DNA from: Gigaspora margarita
Taxonomy: Eukaryota; Glomeromycota; Glomeromycetes; Diversisporales; Gigasporaceae
Reading direction: 5' to 3'
DNA: 64,000 bases
Assembly: GCA_009809945.1 (NCBI GenBank)
Contig: WTPW01000087.1
Span: 2,247 to 66,246 of the forward strand
The position numbers and the translations under genes were made by a program. Below the pieces are notes generated by a model. That model made no database searches. It was given only the letters and a program-made list of their open reading frames with translations, and was not told the DNA's origin. Below, piece after piece: positions 34,072 to 47,036 of the stretch (the first letter of the stretch is position 1; each line of letters begins with the position of its first letter).

Positions 34072-34474
34072 AGGCCACGCAAAGTTGATTTTTCGTTTTG
34101 CATTACATGGATTTCAAAATTCGGGACGGACGGGCGGATTTTTTTTTATGTTCACATTTAAGGTTATACAAGGCTAATTTTTCATTTTGCACAGCAAGGA
34201 ATCAAAAAATTGGGCCGGCAGTCATATTTTTCCTGTCAGTCCTATCGGACGATTACGGGAAATTAAGGTCGGCATCGGGTGACACCGGATGAAAATAATT
34301 ATTGGAATAAAATTTTTGCCACACTTAGAATTCATTCAATTATTAACGTTGTGAGAAAAAATAGATGTCAAAAATCGAACAATTGGCACAATTGGGATCT
34401 AAAAAAAAAAAAAAAAAAAATTGAAAAAATGGGACGGCGGGTAATGCAAAACGAAAATCAACTTTGCGTGGCCT
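34072..34474. mobile_element. MITE with GGCCACGCAAAG ends, copy 1
   Basis: The terminal inverted repeats are ~33 bp and nearly identical: AGGCCACGCAAAGTTGATTT, continuing to TTTTGCATTAC on each arm. The interior has an A(20) run. The same family, inverted, is at 47037-47365. Short ORFs at 34098-34476 are inside the element and are discounted. Confidence 0.85.
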
Positions 34475-34653
34475 AAGTGACTTCAATCCGATAAAATACA
34501 ATAGTCCAATATAGTAATAAAACTTGATATGTATAAGAATGATGAAATAAGAAATAAAGGATACGTATAACAATAACAAAATAAAGCAATATAGAAGAAT
34601 GTTTGTATGATGATCGATCTGATCAGAATTGATGAAGAAAGTGTATGGTTCAT

Positions 34654-35147
34654 TGGGGTGCGCGATATACTATGTAAATCAAAACTATATGTGATCATAT
34701 AATAAAATTTATTAATAAATTTTTTGATTCAAATTTTAAATAGATTTAGATAGATGTACAGCCCTAACGGTTCGATAGTTTTGAATAAATTTTCGCAAAG
34801 ACTAGTATTACATCTCTAAAAACAAGACTATAGAATCATTTCATTTATTTAAACATGAAACAACTGTAATATTCTACGTGTTTTTTTTAAAAAAAATAGC
34901 AAAAAGAAAGGGTCTGTAATATGCTACGTGTTTTTTTTTCTTAAAAAAAGAAAGGGGTAAATTTAGTTTCGTTTTTAAAGAAATGGCTCTATAACTTTGT
35001 TTGTAGGGACGTAATACTTGTCTTCGCGAAGTTTTATCCAAAACTATCGAACCATTGGGGCTGTAAATTTGTTTTAAAAATTCATTAATAAATTTTATTA
35101 TATGACCACATATAGTTTTGATTTACATAGTATACCGCGCACCTCAA
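34654..35147. mobile_element. hAT-like foldback element with 8-bp target duplication
   Basis: TGGTTCAT flanks both ends (34646-34653 and 35148-35155). The arms begin TGGGGTGCGCGATATACTAT and TTGAGGTGCGCGGTATACTA (complement of the right end) and stay complementary for ~170 bp, including GGTTCGATAGTTTTG. No ORF. Confidence 0.85.
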
Positions 35148-35219
35148 TGGTTCATTGATGATTATAAGGGTTTTTATTTTATTAATTAAAGTTTTTAAGA
35201 AACAGTGATAAAAAAAATT

Positions 35220-36915
35220 TTAAGTTCCAGATGTAACAGGTTTAAGGGATAATTGTGCATTACTAAACAACCCTTTTAATCTATTCTTTATTGGTATTTT
35301 TGCACCAAAATAATTTATATCGCCACGATATATTAGATTTAAAAATTTTTTATAAACCAGTATATGATAAATTATCAAGCAATTGCTAGTATCATTATCA
35401 ATCAGAGAGCTAAAATTTCTTTGTTTTTCATGTAGTTCATCTAAAATTTCAACTAGCGGGTAATCATAATAAATTTTTTTCTCCGGATTTGTTAAAAATT
35501 TAATGAATTTTTTTATAAACTTTTCATCCTCTTCTATATTCTTTTCATCCTCTTTATCTTGTATGTTTGCTTCTATATCCTTTTTTTCTTCATTTTTCTT
35601 ATCATTTTCTTTACATTCATTATTGTCTTCGTCTTTTTGGTTCCTTTCTATAAATTTAAAAACTACTTTGATGAATTTTTTATCAACCTTTTCATTTTCT
35701 TCAACATGTTTGTCATTTTCTTCATCATTGTCGATATGCTCAACATATTCTTCATTTTTATTATTCTCAGTGCACCATTTCAAATATTTTGGTGCTCCCA
35801 CAGGATTTTTAGCATCATTTTCCAATTTTTCTATCTGAATATTTAATGTACATATTACATTTTTTATATTATCTTGAATTTTAGATAAGCCTTCTATATC
35901 TTTGGATCCCTCTTTAAATATTTTTAATTGATTTTCTACTGAGTTTTTTACATAGTTTATTTTCTTTGCAGTTTTAAATTCAGTTCGATCTGCTATTATT
36001 GTCAAAAGTTTTATAAGACCCTCTAAGATTTTTTCTGTTTCGTCTCGTAAAATATCTCCTGCCCACATAGTTAAAGTGTAATTCATATAACAAGAGACCA
36101 ACGTATTAATCTTTTCAGGCTGATCATCACCATAATGATCCAATAATCTGGAAAGTGCTATACTACAAATTCCAAAAGATAATTTCGTAGTGACAGAATC
36201 GGTACTAAGTAAATACCCATATAAATAGCTGGATAAATTACTGCTATAAGAATAACAACCCGATTTAAATGCTTAATAAAAGTATCAATTCTTTTCGGTT
36301 TTTTACATGATTCAATCAAACTTTTTAGTTGATCTAGCTTTATGAAATTAAATAAGGAATAGACTAAAACTGCGATATTAATTATAGAGATTGATGCTAT
36401 AGATGATTTAGCTATTGTATTTACTAATTCACATCTTCCAGAAAAGAATTTATCATAATTATTAATGCAAAATTACTAACATAATTACTTGCAAAGTTTG
36501 TATTATCTTCATCGCCAACTAGAAATTTCCATACCGCAAACCAAGAACCAACAATAAAAACATAGATGACAAAACCAAGGCCGATTTTCATAATCCCAAA
36601 ATGAGATTTTTTCTCCATGACTGAGCAGAAAAAATAAATAACAAAGCAAATAGGAAATAGCATAAATAGACACTAACTGTATGAACTTTATTGCCGTATG
36701 AATAATAATCATACCACTTAATTGTACTAATTAAAGGGTATATAATCATAGATAAAAATATAATAGCATCATCAAATATATTTATAAGGGAACAACCCTT
36801 TTTTTTTGCTTTCTTCGAACCCTTTTAATAATACAACCACTAATCCGGGAACTATTCCAATAATAATCGTAGTAAGTGCATCATCAAGTGGAATATATGG
36901 ATTATTAGATGTCAT
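35220..36915 (-). pseudogene. Frameshifted multipass membrane protein with charged C-terminal region
   Basis: From ATG 36915 (MTSNNPYIPLDDALTTIIIG) several hydrophobic segments follow in successive frames: IIIGIVPGLVVVLL, VSVYLCYFLFALLFIFSA, GLGFVIYVFIVGSWFAVW, IINIAVLVYSLFNFI and VVILIAVIYPAIYMGIYL. After the last membrane segment the frame is open for ~340 codons to TAA at 35220. This soluble part starts with helix-forming sequence (LLDHYGDDQPEKI, EKILEGLIKLLTIIADR), has a Lys/Glu/Asp-rich low-complexity middle, and ends KNRLKGLFSNAQLSLKPV. At least four frame changes are needed upstream of about 36225: in an A9 run, in an A6 run, near TTCTTTTCTGG, and near TATTTACTTAG. Two are in homopolymers, so sequencing error is possible, but four in 700 bp points to decay. 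The soluble frame has no ATG of its own near its start. Family not recognised. Confidence 0.55.
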
Positions 36916-38431
36916 TTTGTATCAGGAATGATGTAATATGAGTTTTTACAAAATAATTTTTTGTAAACAATTTAAATCTCTTGTTCCAAGAAATTTATAA
37001 TTGATAAATGGTTTTCTGACGAAAAAAGATATTGTATTTAAATTTTTATTTGTAATATCTTCGATGAGTTTGTGTAATAAAATATATCTAAACTCGTACT
37101 TTACAGAAACTACCTAATTTTTTTCCATTGATTTATTATAATCTTAAAGATTTTAATAAAATTATCAAAATTATGTCTTATAATAATCTTATAATACTCC
37201 TAATAATCTTATAATAATCTTAAAATAATCTTATAATAATCTTATCTTATAATAATCTTAAAACCATCTTAAAATAATCTTAAAATAATCTTATAGTAAT
37301 CTTAAAATAATCTTAAAATAATCTTATCATCATCTTAAAAAAATCTTAGTAAAATCTTAAAAACATCTTAAAATAATCTTAACCAATAATCATATAATTA
37401 TCTTATAATAATTTATAATTATTAAACCATAATAATAATCTTAACCAATAATCATATAATTATCTTATAATAATTTATAATTATTAAACCATAATAATAA
37501 TATTATTTTTAGATTTTAAATCTTAAAATAATCTTTTAATTATAAAAAAAATAATATTAATAACTTTAATATTATCTTAAACTATCTTAAACTCATCTAA
37601 AAAAAAGTACTAGTTTCTGTAAAGTATATTATAAACCATTTTTTATTTCCCGAATTTAACTTATCAGATGAAGAAAAAGATTTTTGCATATGTGTGTGTA
37701 ATAAAATATATGTACGTATGAAAAAAGTACGTACGTACGTACGTGCAAGAAACCACAATTAAACTTTATAGAGACAAAATATAAACTGTGGAATTATTAA
37801 ATTTATTGAAATCAATAATTTAATTTTAATGTGTAACTTGATTATAGGTTACAGATTACGCCAAGTGAATAATCAAGTATATATATAAGTACGTACATAC
37901 ATACATACAGTGCATGAATTTTAAAAATTTTAATATTCCTATATATTGTAGAGATAATGTATAAACTGGTAACACATTGCAAATAAATTTGCTTAAATTA
38001 TCAATCTTAATAAAGATTTAGATAAAATTCTTAACTTCTTTGCGTAGAAATAATATGTCAAGAATAATATATACTTAATAGCAACAACTCTATGCATACG
38101 GCTGAAACTTAATGCAAGCCACTACTAAATTTAACTCATTTCCAATGTGCCCAACTAATCTTAATTCTATACATACTGCACGCCACTACTAAATTTAGCA
38201 CATCTCCAATGTGCTGACTAATCTTTATTCTATATGAGGTTTTAGATTTCTTGCACTGTATATTACTGTACAATACTGTACAGGAAAATAAAACCCGCAT
38301 CTCTCTTTATAGACTTATTATAATGTATAACAAGTACGTAAAAGCATATTAAACAAATGATCCTTAATTTCGTCTTCAAAAATATTTACGTGTACAACGT
38401 GAAACTTGTCTATTGATTATAGTAACTAGAT
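36916..38431. repeat. AT-rich intergenic with AATAATCTTA array and ACGT runs
   Basis: From about 37135 to 37600 a degenerate 10-bp unit (AATAATCTTA) is repeated many times, with an embedded ~62-bp direct duplication near 37382-37500. Further on, (ACGT)n and (ACAT)n runs occur near 37725-37745 and 37890-37910, followed by a duplicated CCACTACTAAATTTA segment near 38118 and 38183. The flanking text is like that of the block upstream of the TPR gene (ACGTACGT next to AAACTTTAT). No gene seen. Confidence 0.6.
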
Positions 38432-38733
38432 CATGATCATGTAGACGGCTTCGCCGCTTATTTTAATAGTAGTTGTATTGTGTGGCAATAATTTGGATAT
38501 ACTGATTAATTAATGGTTTTTATGTTTCTAAATTAATTCGAATAAAATAAGAATCGTTACTTGATAATAAATATTTACCAACTCGAAGAATCTTTTTCAA
38601 ATACCTCAGACTATAAATATTCATTTTTCACTTATATATGTCATGCCTTAGATGTCGATGGAATCGGCGAAAAATTATTTAATCATCAATTAAAAATTTC
38701 GATTATCATCAAGCATTGAGTCACTGTTGCATA

Positions 38734-38861
38734 TAAAGTAGCGATTTATCTAAAGTAACGCTCGGCTAAAATTATGTTCCTGAATTAGATCTTCATGCAT
38801 GAATTAAGGCGCTCTTCAGATATATGTATAAAGTAACTGCATTAGATAAATCGCTACTTTA
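38734..38861. mobile_element. Short inverted repeat
   Basis: Arms TAAAGTAGCGATTTATCTAA and exact complement at the two ends, ~85-bp spacer. No target duplication or ORF identified. Confidence 0.55.
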
Positions 38862-38873
38862 GATGTCAACATC

Positions 38874-39296
38874 AATTAGTTTAATCACAAACATAGTCGA
38901 AGTCATATTGAAGATCAATAATAAGGATTTTTGCCGGTTATTTTCTTAATAATAACATATAAAATTTAAATGTTAATAACTACATTTGTACATGTAAAAT
39001 TATATATTGAATTCCTCTTCATGCGCTCTTTAAGATAATAGAGTTCTTTTTATTATTTTATTAGAATAAATTAGGTTTAATTTTATGAAGGATGAAAATA
39101 ACTCTATTACTTTAAAGCATGGTATGAAGAGGAATTCAATAAATATAATTTTCCATGTATCATATAAATGTAGTAGTTTAGAAGTTATTAACATTTAAAT
39201 TTTATAAGTTTTGATTATTAAAACAAATAACCGGCAAAAAATCCTTATTATTGATTTTCATATATGAATTCGACTATATTTGTGATTAAACTAATT
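38874..39296. mobile_element. Long foldback element, ~180-bp arms
   Basis: The arms begin AATTAGTTTAATCACAAA at both ends and share CAATAATAAGGATTTTTGCC, AAATTTAAATGTTAATAAC and TTGAATTCCTCTTCAT. The spacer is about 60 bp. Arms differ by indels, so this is not an assembly mirror artefact. No ORF. Confidence 0.75.
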
Positions 39297-40280
39297 TGTA
39301 ACTTTCAAATCGAGCATTAGTTAATGTTAAAATTTAATTGTTTTAATAATGATAAGATAATGATTTGGCTATAAGTACAATTTTCATAAATAAATCTCAA
39401 AATTTTCAAATTGACATTACCGTAATTAAAGCATGGAATTTAATTTAATGTTGAATAAAGATACTATGTCTTCTGGTATTGTTTCCATAGAGTTCTTTTA
39501 ATAATGAAGAGGACTAATTGTGTCACATTAATATTTCAGTTTGTGATAACCCAAATCCAATATAGAGATGGCTGTTGCCGATAGTTCTACACGACCCTTG
39601 ATTTGGCAACACTTAGATCTGATGGTAATAACCAAAAGATGTCATGTAAATTGTATATTAACTAACTAACTACTATACTATAATTTAATACATAGTATTA
39701 TACAATTGATAAATTAAATATTACATTAATTTTTTACATATGCCTTTGATATTATAAAAATTCATTGAACATTCGAAATTTCAATCAATCAATACTCGAA
39801 ATCCTAGAGTTTGTGGCCAAATTATGCTTGAAATTCATTGGTTCAAATCTCTAGTCGATTAGGATAGGGTTAGGTATGAATTAGGTATAATTTGGGCCAA
39901 TCAATGTCGATTATTAATGTTGGCCAAAAAAATCAATATTTGAGACAAGTGTTAATCTGAGTCATAACATATATACTAAATTAACATGAAATTAATAATG
40001 AATTAATATTTCTCTATTATTCACATTGTTAGTAAAATTAATTAAATATCTTGAAATATAAATACCTTATCTATTAATTAGTGTAAGAAAAATGAATTTG
40101 TACCAGGATAAGCATTCACAAGTTTAACGAATTAGAATCTTTATAAATTAATATGAACATTTAATTAATGTGAATAAAATTAATGTGAATAAAATGTGAA
40201 TGGATTATATTATCTGTTATTGTGTGAGTCTCTAAATGTTTAATATATAATAAATAATGAATTGGTTTTGATCAACTCAT

Positions 40281-40465
40281 CGGCAGTCATTTCACAGACA
40301 AGACATTTAATTTACTAGCAAGGTTATTTTACAGGTGATTAGCTCATAGACAAGTCCATTTATAGACAGTATATTTTATCTACAGCCTCATTCACAAACC
40401 AAGTAATTCTAATCATTATGGTTAGGGTCGTTTAGAATTAGAGTTAAGGTTAGTGCAATTTAAAN

Positions 40466-40528
<63 letters not shown>

Positions 40529-40632
40529 GTCCGTGAAATGAGCTGTTGGTGAAATATACGATGAACTTGTCTGTGAATTAATTGTTGGCAAAATAAACCT
40601 TTGTCTGTCAATTGGTTGACAGTGAACTAAGT
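40281..40632. mobile_element. Inverted-repeat element with ~55-nt poly-A core and one N
   Basis: Imperfect arms share CACAGACAAG, a TATTTTRCMRRYRATTA core and CGGCAGTCATTTCAC-like tips. The centre is a long A run starting beside an N at 40465, so length there is unreliable. The minus-strand ORF ending in poly-Phe is an artefact of this run. A related element lies at about 46640-46860 (shared ATTTTACAGGTGATYA). Confidence 0.5.
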
Positions 40633-40803
40633 TATCTGTGATGTATTGTATAGAGACAAAAAGGTCGATATGACAGTACAGATATAAGTCAGCGAATGAA
40701 TTAAATTTCCGTAAGATGTTTTGTGTTGCTATTACGACCCATAAAATCTTACAGATACTTGATGCAATTATTGATTTATGCTTCCATAGCACCAATATAA
40801 ATA

Positions 40804-40935
40804 TGACAAAACTGATAAAAGGCGATGAAACTAATGAAAGGTGATGAAACTGATGAAAGATGACAAAACTGACAAATGTGAAATTGACAAAAGCTAGTGA
40901 AACTGATGAAAGATAACAAAATTGGTGAATATGTT
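40804..40935. repeat. Degenerate ~18-bp minisatellite
   Basis: About seven imperfect copies of GATGAAACTGATGAAAGR. No coding potential. Confidence 0.7.
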
Positions 40936-43096
40936 CGTAAGTTAAGTTATTAATTTGTGTAATATGAAATGAGACTTATAAAGCAGAACACAGAAAATAA
41001 AAATCAAGAATTTCAATTGCAAGTTTCAGCCTCATCTCATAATATAAATCATAGATTTGGTCACATTTTATTATAGTTACAAAAATGAGATAAACACTTG
41101 ATCGCAAGTTTTACAATTACGTGGCAAATTATCTAAAATGACTTGCATAGGACAGGTTTTAAAATATAAGAGCCATCAATAAAAGCGGGCTAGTGTATTT
41201 GTTATGCAAAACAAAGTTATAACAATGTTTATAATAAGGCTTAAATTTTATCAGTTTTCACATAACACCCATAATCGTATCAATCAGCCTCATTCTGTAA
41301 TACAGATTATATGTGAGCACGAGATCGGTCAGACCAAGTTGAAATCAGAGATACCTTTGTTAGGAACTTTGACGATCTAAGATTATCAATTAATCAAGCT
41401 GGCAAAAAAATCAGAAAAAAAAGAAAAAATTGCCATAAGTTCTAAAAACAACATAAAAATTTATGTCAAAGATATCAGATATCGTAAATGTTAAAATAAT
41501 TGCGCATTTTAATTTAGTTCTTTTTTTTTTAATAATTGCATGAACATGATCATAATCAAAAAGCTGTGTTTTCGTCGATTCCTGCAAGAGTATCATATAT
41601 CACGTTATATAATCAAATACCAAAAAGATAGTTAAATAGCTGGAAATCCATTTACAAAAAAATAATAAGCATGGCCATAATTACTTAGTCTTAACACTAA
41701 TATACAACTTAATTTTCCTAATTCATTATTATGAATCAAAACTTAACTTACATACAAATAATTTAATTTGCATAAATATATGTAGAGGGATGGGGTAAAA
41801 GATAAAATGGACGCGCATTGTGGGATTGAAAAGAAAAGAGCAAAAGACAAGAATAATAACTAATGATAGATATTATTTAAATTTTTTTTAAGCTTCCTGG
41901 ACTTGGGTGAGTTTAATATTAAGGAAATTTTCATATTCAATTGGAAGCAAATCTTTTTGCTATTAAGTTCTTAGCATTGATTTATAACGTAAAAAAATGA
42001 CTAATTGTCAGTTAAAATATACTTGCGTACAATGTAATTTTTTAATTTAATTTTTATTCTTAAAATCCGTACCATATCTATTTAATTTTAACGTTTGAAA
42101 TAATAAATTTAAAAATACATGATTGGATTCATGACTAAGATAATAGTTATAAATTCATACAAAAATACAATATCTACACATTAATTATTCACACACCAGA
42201 ATATTAAATACACAAAATGAAACTGTCCCTTGTGGTGTTAGATAATTAATTTTTTTCGATAAAATCTGGTGTGGACAAATTTCTATACTAACTTCATTTT
42301 TTTTCAATAGTACCTGCAACTGTAAGGTTCTTGTACTTATAGAGACTCTTATAAATGTTAATTTATCATTCTTTATTCTATTTTTGTTCCTTACTATCAC
42401 AAGGTTTGATAAATACTGGTGGTTAATTTTAAATGTGTCATATATTTTTTATATGTATTTACTTAAATATTTAGGTTAAAACTTATTGTAATTTTATTTT
42501 AATTATAGGTTATAATTATTATAATTATTGTGAATTTCAAATTCCTACTACTTTGAACAAGTGTGTATCACAGATAAACCTTATAGAGTGAAATTAGTTA
42601 CAAAAAATAGTTAATAAAAAAATGAAAAAATGGCTCTATTAGTGTTATAGAGCAAGCTAAGAGGAATTCAAAAAACTTGCTCTGGTCATCAGTCCTAGCC
42701 AAAGGCTAAAATGACGCTGAGCTCGGAAAATGCTAGAATCGAATCACACTAACACAATCTAACTAACTAACATTAACTAAGATCTAGACCCTAATATTGG
42801 AAGGCAGCGATTGATGCGTGGCTAGATTTTTGGTTCAAAAAATTATGATCGTTAGATTAGAGCTCCAGACTACGTCACGGGCTTCAATTCTTATTAAGAT
42901 TTGTGTTCTCAGGGGAATTACTAGAAAGGGACGCTTTAAAGTTTTCGAATGTTGAACACTATGATAGTCGAGAACTATCTTTTATCTGGTCTTTACATAC
43001 ATTTTATATACCCTACTTACCTCATGTGCTATATCTATCCTATTTGTTATATATGAGATATATACCATACACGGGTCGAAATCAAAAATATTACCC
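40936..43096. other. AT-rich intergenic, no gene recognised
   Basis: No family-level signal. A minus-strand ORF at 42185-42400 has fairly complex composition (SISTRTLQLQVLL) but no motif, no neighbour and a low-complexity flank, so it is not called. Confidence 0.45.
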
Positions 43097-43913
43097 AAAT
43101 ATCATCTATTAATCGCCTATGGTGATAGCAGGCCGATATGCTACTGGCTATAAACAGAATGAAAAGGTATAAAAAAGGCCGATATGTTAAAGATTTTAGT
43201 ATTATTTGTTGCAAATCGGTTTATATTCGGTCAAAATTGTCAGTATATCAATAGGAAGATTAGTGAAATAATAAAGAAGATGACAGGCCGTTATTCCGGA
43301 ATATTTTAGTTGATAACTTCATGGTTAAATTAATCATAAAGCCAATACCATGTTAGCTATTTGTAAAATTTTTTTCATCATTTATACGATATAGTACAGA
43401 TATATTTATTATGATTTTTTAATGATTGATTAGTTTTCAACATATCTTCTTTATTCTTTAGAACAATATTTGGTTGATATTTTACTAATAATTAACCGAT
43501 ACTGGTCAAAATCAAAAATAATTTTCTAATATCTTCAAATAATCAACCTAGATGATAGCATACAGATAGACTAGTTTATTAACAACTTTTAATTTGTTTA
43601 TAGCCAACAGCCTATATGTCTGCTATCATTTAGGCCAATTATTTGAAGATATTAGAAAAACATTTTGGTTCGAAGTGCAATATTTAATGATATTTAATGA
43701 TTAGTTTTATATTTAAAAAATTTTTAGTTATCTTCAAATAATCTGTCTAGTGATAATAGGCTGATAAGCTGTTGTTACTGTATAAACAAATTTTATGTTG
43801 TATATAACCAACAGTCTATCGCTGACTATCAACTATGATTTTGATCAGTATATCGGTTTATAACAAATTGAACTTTATTTTAAGTCATTAGCCTATCAGC
43901 CTGCTATCATAAA
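43097..43913. mobile_element. Composite foldback built from GATAGCAGGCCGATA units
   Basis: Outer arms: AAATATCATCTATTAATCGC and complement of AGGCGATAGTGATAATATTT, both next to a GATAGCAGGC motif. Inside, a second inverted repeat (about 43525-43665) shares TCTAATATCTTCAAATAAT and GATAGCA, and a third variant follows near 43730. This looks like one family inserted in itself. Confidence 0.6.
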
Positions 43914-44080
43914 GGCGATAGTGATAATATTTGAACTTGACTAGTGTTTGTGATTGTATCTGTTTATTGATTACATAAATATTTATGACGATATTTTTAT
44001 TTTCTAATTATATTTATTAAATTTATTATACATTAATAAAAAATGATATCTAAAAAATAGCAAAAATAAATATCTATTTA

Positions 44081-46008
44081 TCACCTTCTTTTCTTTTTAT
44101 TGTCTTTCTTTTTTGAGTGCCTTTTTTTCTTTGTACTATCTTCATCATTATCATCTCTTCTTTTTCATTTTCTTTGATTATTTTTTCCACTATCAACTGA
44201 AACTTCATCCTCTATAACCACACCTTTTTTATCTTCATCTTTACTTTTTGGGTTCCCTTTTTCATTTTTTCTATTACCAACTGAACCTTCATCCCTCACA
44301 ACTACACTTTCGTTAACTTCCTTCATCATCTTCGATTCCTTCATCTCTAATTACAAACAGATCTTCTGATAACGAAAATGTTTTTTTGGATTCAGTTGGT
44401 GGTGTTACTGCTACTAATGCTTCTATCAATGTTGTTGCTCTTGATGCTGCTCTTGATGCTGCTCTTGATACTAATGCTGTTGCTGCTCTTGATGCTGATG
44501 CTGCTTTTGATGTTGATGCTGATGTCACATTTGATGTTGATGCTGATGGGTGTGTTGCTGCTCTTGAAGCCATTTCTTCATGATGACTCAAGAGGAGGGC
44601 ACTTTGTACACTTTTCTTCCTTTTCAGATCTTTTTTATATAATATAGTATAATCATGATCTTCTTCTTCTCCTCTTTTTCTCCTTTTTGCTTCTGTTTTC
44701 TCACTCTCCACCTCACCCTTATGACTTCTCTTTTGTTTCTTATGCTGATTTCCACCCTTTTTCTGTGTTTCTCGTAGGTCTTCTTCCCTACTGGAGAAGT
44801 CAGTATCAAAATCTGGTTCAGGGAAATTATATCTTTTTTATGCTTTATCAGATAATACCCATTTGGGACAACCTGGAGGTGGTGCACCTTCATTGTCAAC
44901 CTTATTTTCCTAATGACGTGGGAACATCCTATTATTTTTTGGCTGCAATTGTGTGACAATCAGATTGATCCATTTATAAAACAGCCATTTTAACTAAATT
45001 ATACAATACATTAGTAATATATATACTTGCATTGTAACCTAACACTTTAAAGGACATACTTTAATAGATTTGAGAATAATATACTTACATGGGGTCCATG
45101 CCACTATTTGTCTACACACACTAATTTTTTTATTTTTTTCCCTTACTTTCTTCCCTCTTGGTCATCTCTTTATCAGTTACCCATTCTTCTGCCAAATGAT
45201 AGGTGTTTCTACCTTTACTAGCCATTAGTAACTTTAAATCATCCTGAGAGTACCTTGCTATTCTCTTATTACCAGACTTCATTAAGAAAGACAATGCCTT
45301 TCTTCTTCTTCATCTTTTCTAATTTATTTTATAAAAATAGTAATTTAAATATAATTTAAATAAAAAAATTAATATTATTCTTACTTTGTTTATTTTGCTA
45401 TTTTATTTATTTGGGCATGATTATGCATTCTTAGAATAGAATCTGAATTTATTGTTGCAATTCATCTCTGCATTTTATGGTGTTGTTTTAAAATTCTCTC
45501 AATTGTGCTAGAATGTGGCTTATAGGCAGGCAGCTTTTTGGTTATAGTGAGAATTAATTTTTTTCAGACATTTGTTGTCTGCAATGACCAATTCTTATCT
45601 GAGTCTGGTTTTAGATCTGATAACTGTTCTCTTTCTATTAATATTTTAATTTCATCCTACAAAAACAAAAACAAAAAAATAAAATACAAAAATCAAAATA
45701 TACAAAAATCAAATCTGTTCAAAAAAAGATGCAAGAAGATAATAATATATATTTACCTGAAGGTGGGATGATGCTCATGAGTTAGTGGTCTTGGTGGCCT
45801 GCCACTATCCGATGAACTACTAGTGTTGCTGCTGTAACTGCTGTTGCTGGAACTATGGCTACTGGAACTACTACTCCTTTGACCCCTTTTGTTATCGCTA
45901 TTATTGCTACTAGTAGTTCCTGAACTACTAGAGCTAGAGCTTTCCAACTTCTTTCTTTTACTTTGAACTGTGGTAATTGCAGCAGATATTGCCGTAGAGA
46001 TAAACTCT
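44081..46008 (-). pseudogene. Decayed multi-exon Lys/Ser-rich gene next to a transposase
   Basis: Five exon-like blocks are bounded by GT-AG sites on the minus strand: ~46008-45757 (Ser/Asn-rich after VQSKRKKLESSS), 45656-45385 (EIKILIEREQLSDLKPD, PAYKPHSSTIERILKQHH), 45318-45147 (ALSFLMKSGNKRIARYSQDD), 45111-45089, and 44993-44081. The last two junctions keep frame and yield WHGPHLKWLFYKWINLIVTQ, then APPPGCPKWVLSDKA, an Arg/Lys/Glu-rich stretch (EAKRRKRGEEEDHD), an Ala/Ser repeat, and a basic tail KKKRHSKKKDNKKKRR that could be a nuclear localisation signal. At least seven in-frame stops occur, mostly TGA or TAG/TAA where Trp or Gln fits, plus frameshifts (one near 45295). No ATG is seen at the first block, so more 5' exons probably lie upstream (see 48003-49310). 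Family not recognised. Its place beside the Tnp2 gene suggests an accessory gene of the same or a related element. Confidence 0.55.
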
Positions 46009-46447
46009 ATGTCCACTAACACGTATAAAGTTAATAATTAATACCAGTATGATCACATGAAATGTGCAACATGAAATGTAGAGAGATAGTATCATTCAAC
46101 TTTTTTGATGTACACTATGCTGATTTTCACAAAATCCTTTTTTGGTAGGAGTAATGATTTTTATTTATTCATTTTTGGAAAGAGTTAAGATTTTTGCATA
46201 TATCTCCGCATGTAGATCACGCTTTATGATGCAAATCTTATGCAACTGATTATTAATTATATATGATGCAAAACTGATGTTATGATTAATGTGATCATTA
46301 ATTATGATATTTCTTACCATCTATAATTGTTAACAGGTAATGAATTTGTCACTATTACTATTGTGACATTCTTGAACATTCATATGAAGTATTAATTTTG
46401 ATGATGTTAAAGATTATTAATTTCACAAATGATGTAGTACTAATCTA

Positions 46448-46616
46448 TTGTCATCAAATTTTTTAAATTCATATTCATATTTTTTTTTTGAGCTTGGGTT
46501 CATCTTTTGCTTTGTAACAAATAATGTAATACTAATGCTATTATCATCGAATTTTTTAAATTCATATTCATATTTTTTTTTTGAGCTTGGGTTCATCTTT
46601 TGCTTTGTAACTAGTT
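46448..46616 (-). repeat. Direct duplication, ~93-bp period, coding-like
   Basis: Two near-identical blocks read KQKMNPSSKKKYEYEFKKF twice on the minus strand in one open frame (46423-46683). The composition resembles a charged exon. It may be part of the decayed minus-strand gene. Start and function unknown. Confidence 0.45.
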
Positions 46617-46639
46617 TCACTTCAAAGATATCACATTTC

Positions 46640-46860
46640 ACTGGCACTTGTTTCACTAATAAGCCTATTTTACAGGTGATCAATTTATATACAAGTTCAT
46701 TTCGTGAACAATAAATTTACTGTCAAATCATTTTTGCAAAGTAATTATAATTATCATGAAGTGTAAAATCAAGTTTTAGTTGTTTACATAATAAACTTGT
46801 CAAAATTAATCATCTGTAAAATAAGCTTGCAAGTGAAATAAGTGCTGATGAAATATGGTG
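46640..46860. mobile_element. Inverted-repeat element related to that at 40281
   Basis: Contains ATTTTACAGGTGATCAATTT on the left arm and its rough complement (GATTAATCATCTGTAAAATA as read on the plus strand near 46788) on the right; tips share CACTTRTTTCAC. No ORF. Confidence 0.45.
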
Positions 46861-47036
46861 TCTTTAAAATAATTTATTAATATTGCAAGTTTCTTTGGTT
46901 CACTTTAATAATTGTGTTACAAGAAATATAAATTACCAGAATAAGGATGAAGTTTAATTCTGTTTGCTTCACCATTTGCGACTCAAAAGAATGTATGATT
47001 AACCATTGTTAGTATGAAATTTAATTTGTTCCTATT

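Noticed and set aside
35503..35846. Plus-strand Ser/Phe-rich ORFs
   Set aside because: Antisense of the Lys/Glu-rich part of the membrane-protein gene tail.
42600..42900. Possible tRNA-derived SINE near GGTTCAAAAAATT
   Set aside because: A-box and B-box spacing does not fit and no cloverleaf could be drawn.
44378..44647. Plus-strand Leu-rich ORF (MLLLMLLSML type)
   Set aside because: It is antisense to the Ala/Ser-rich repeat of the decayed minus-strand gene, which has splice sites and a continuous frame.
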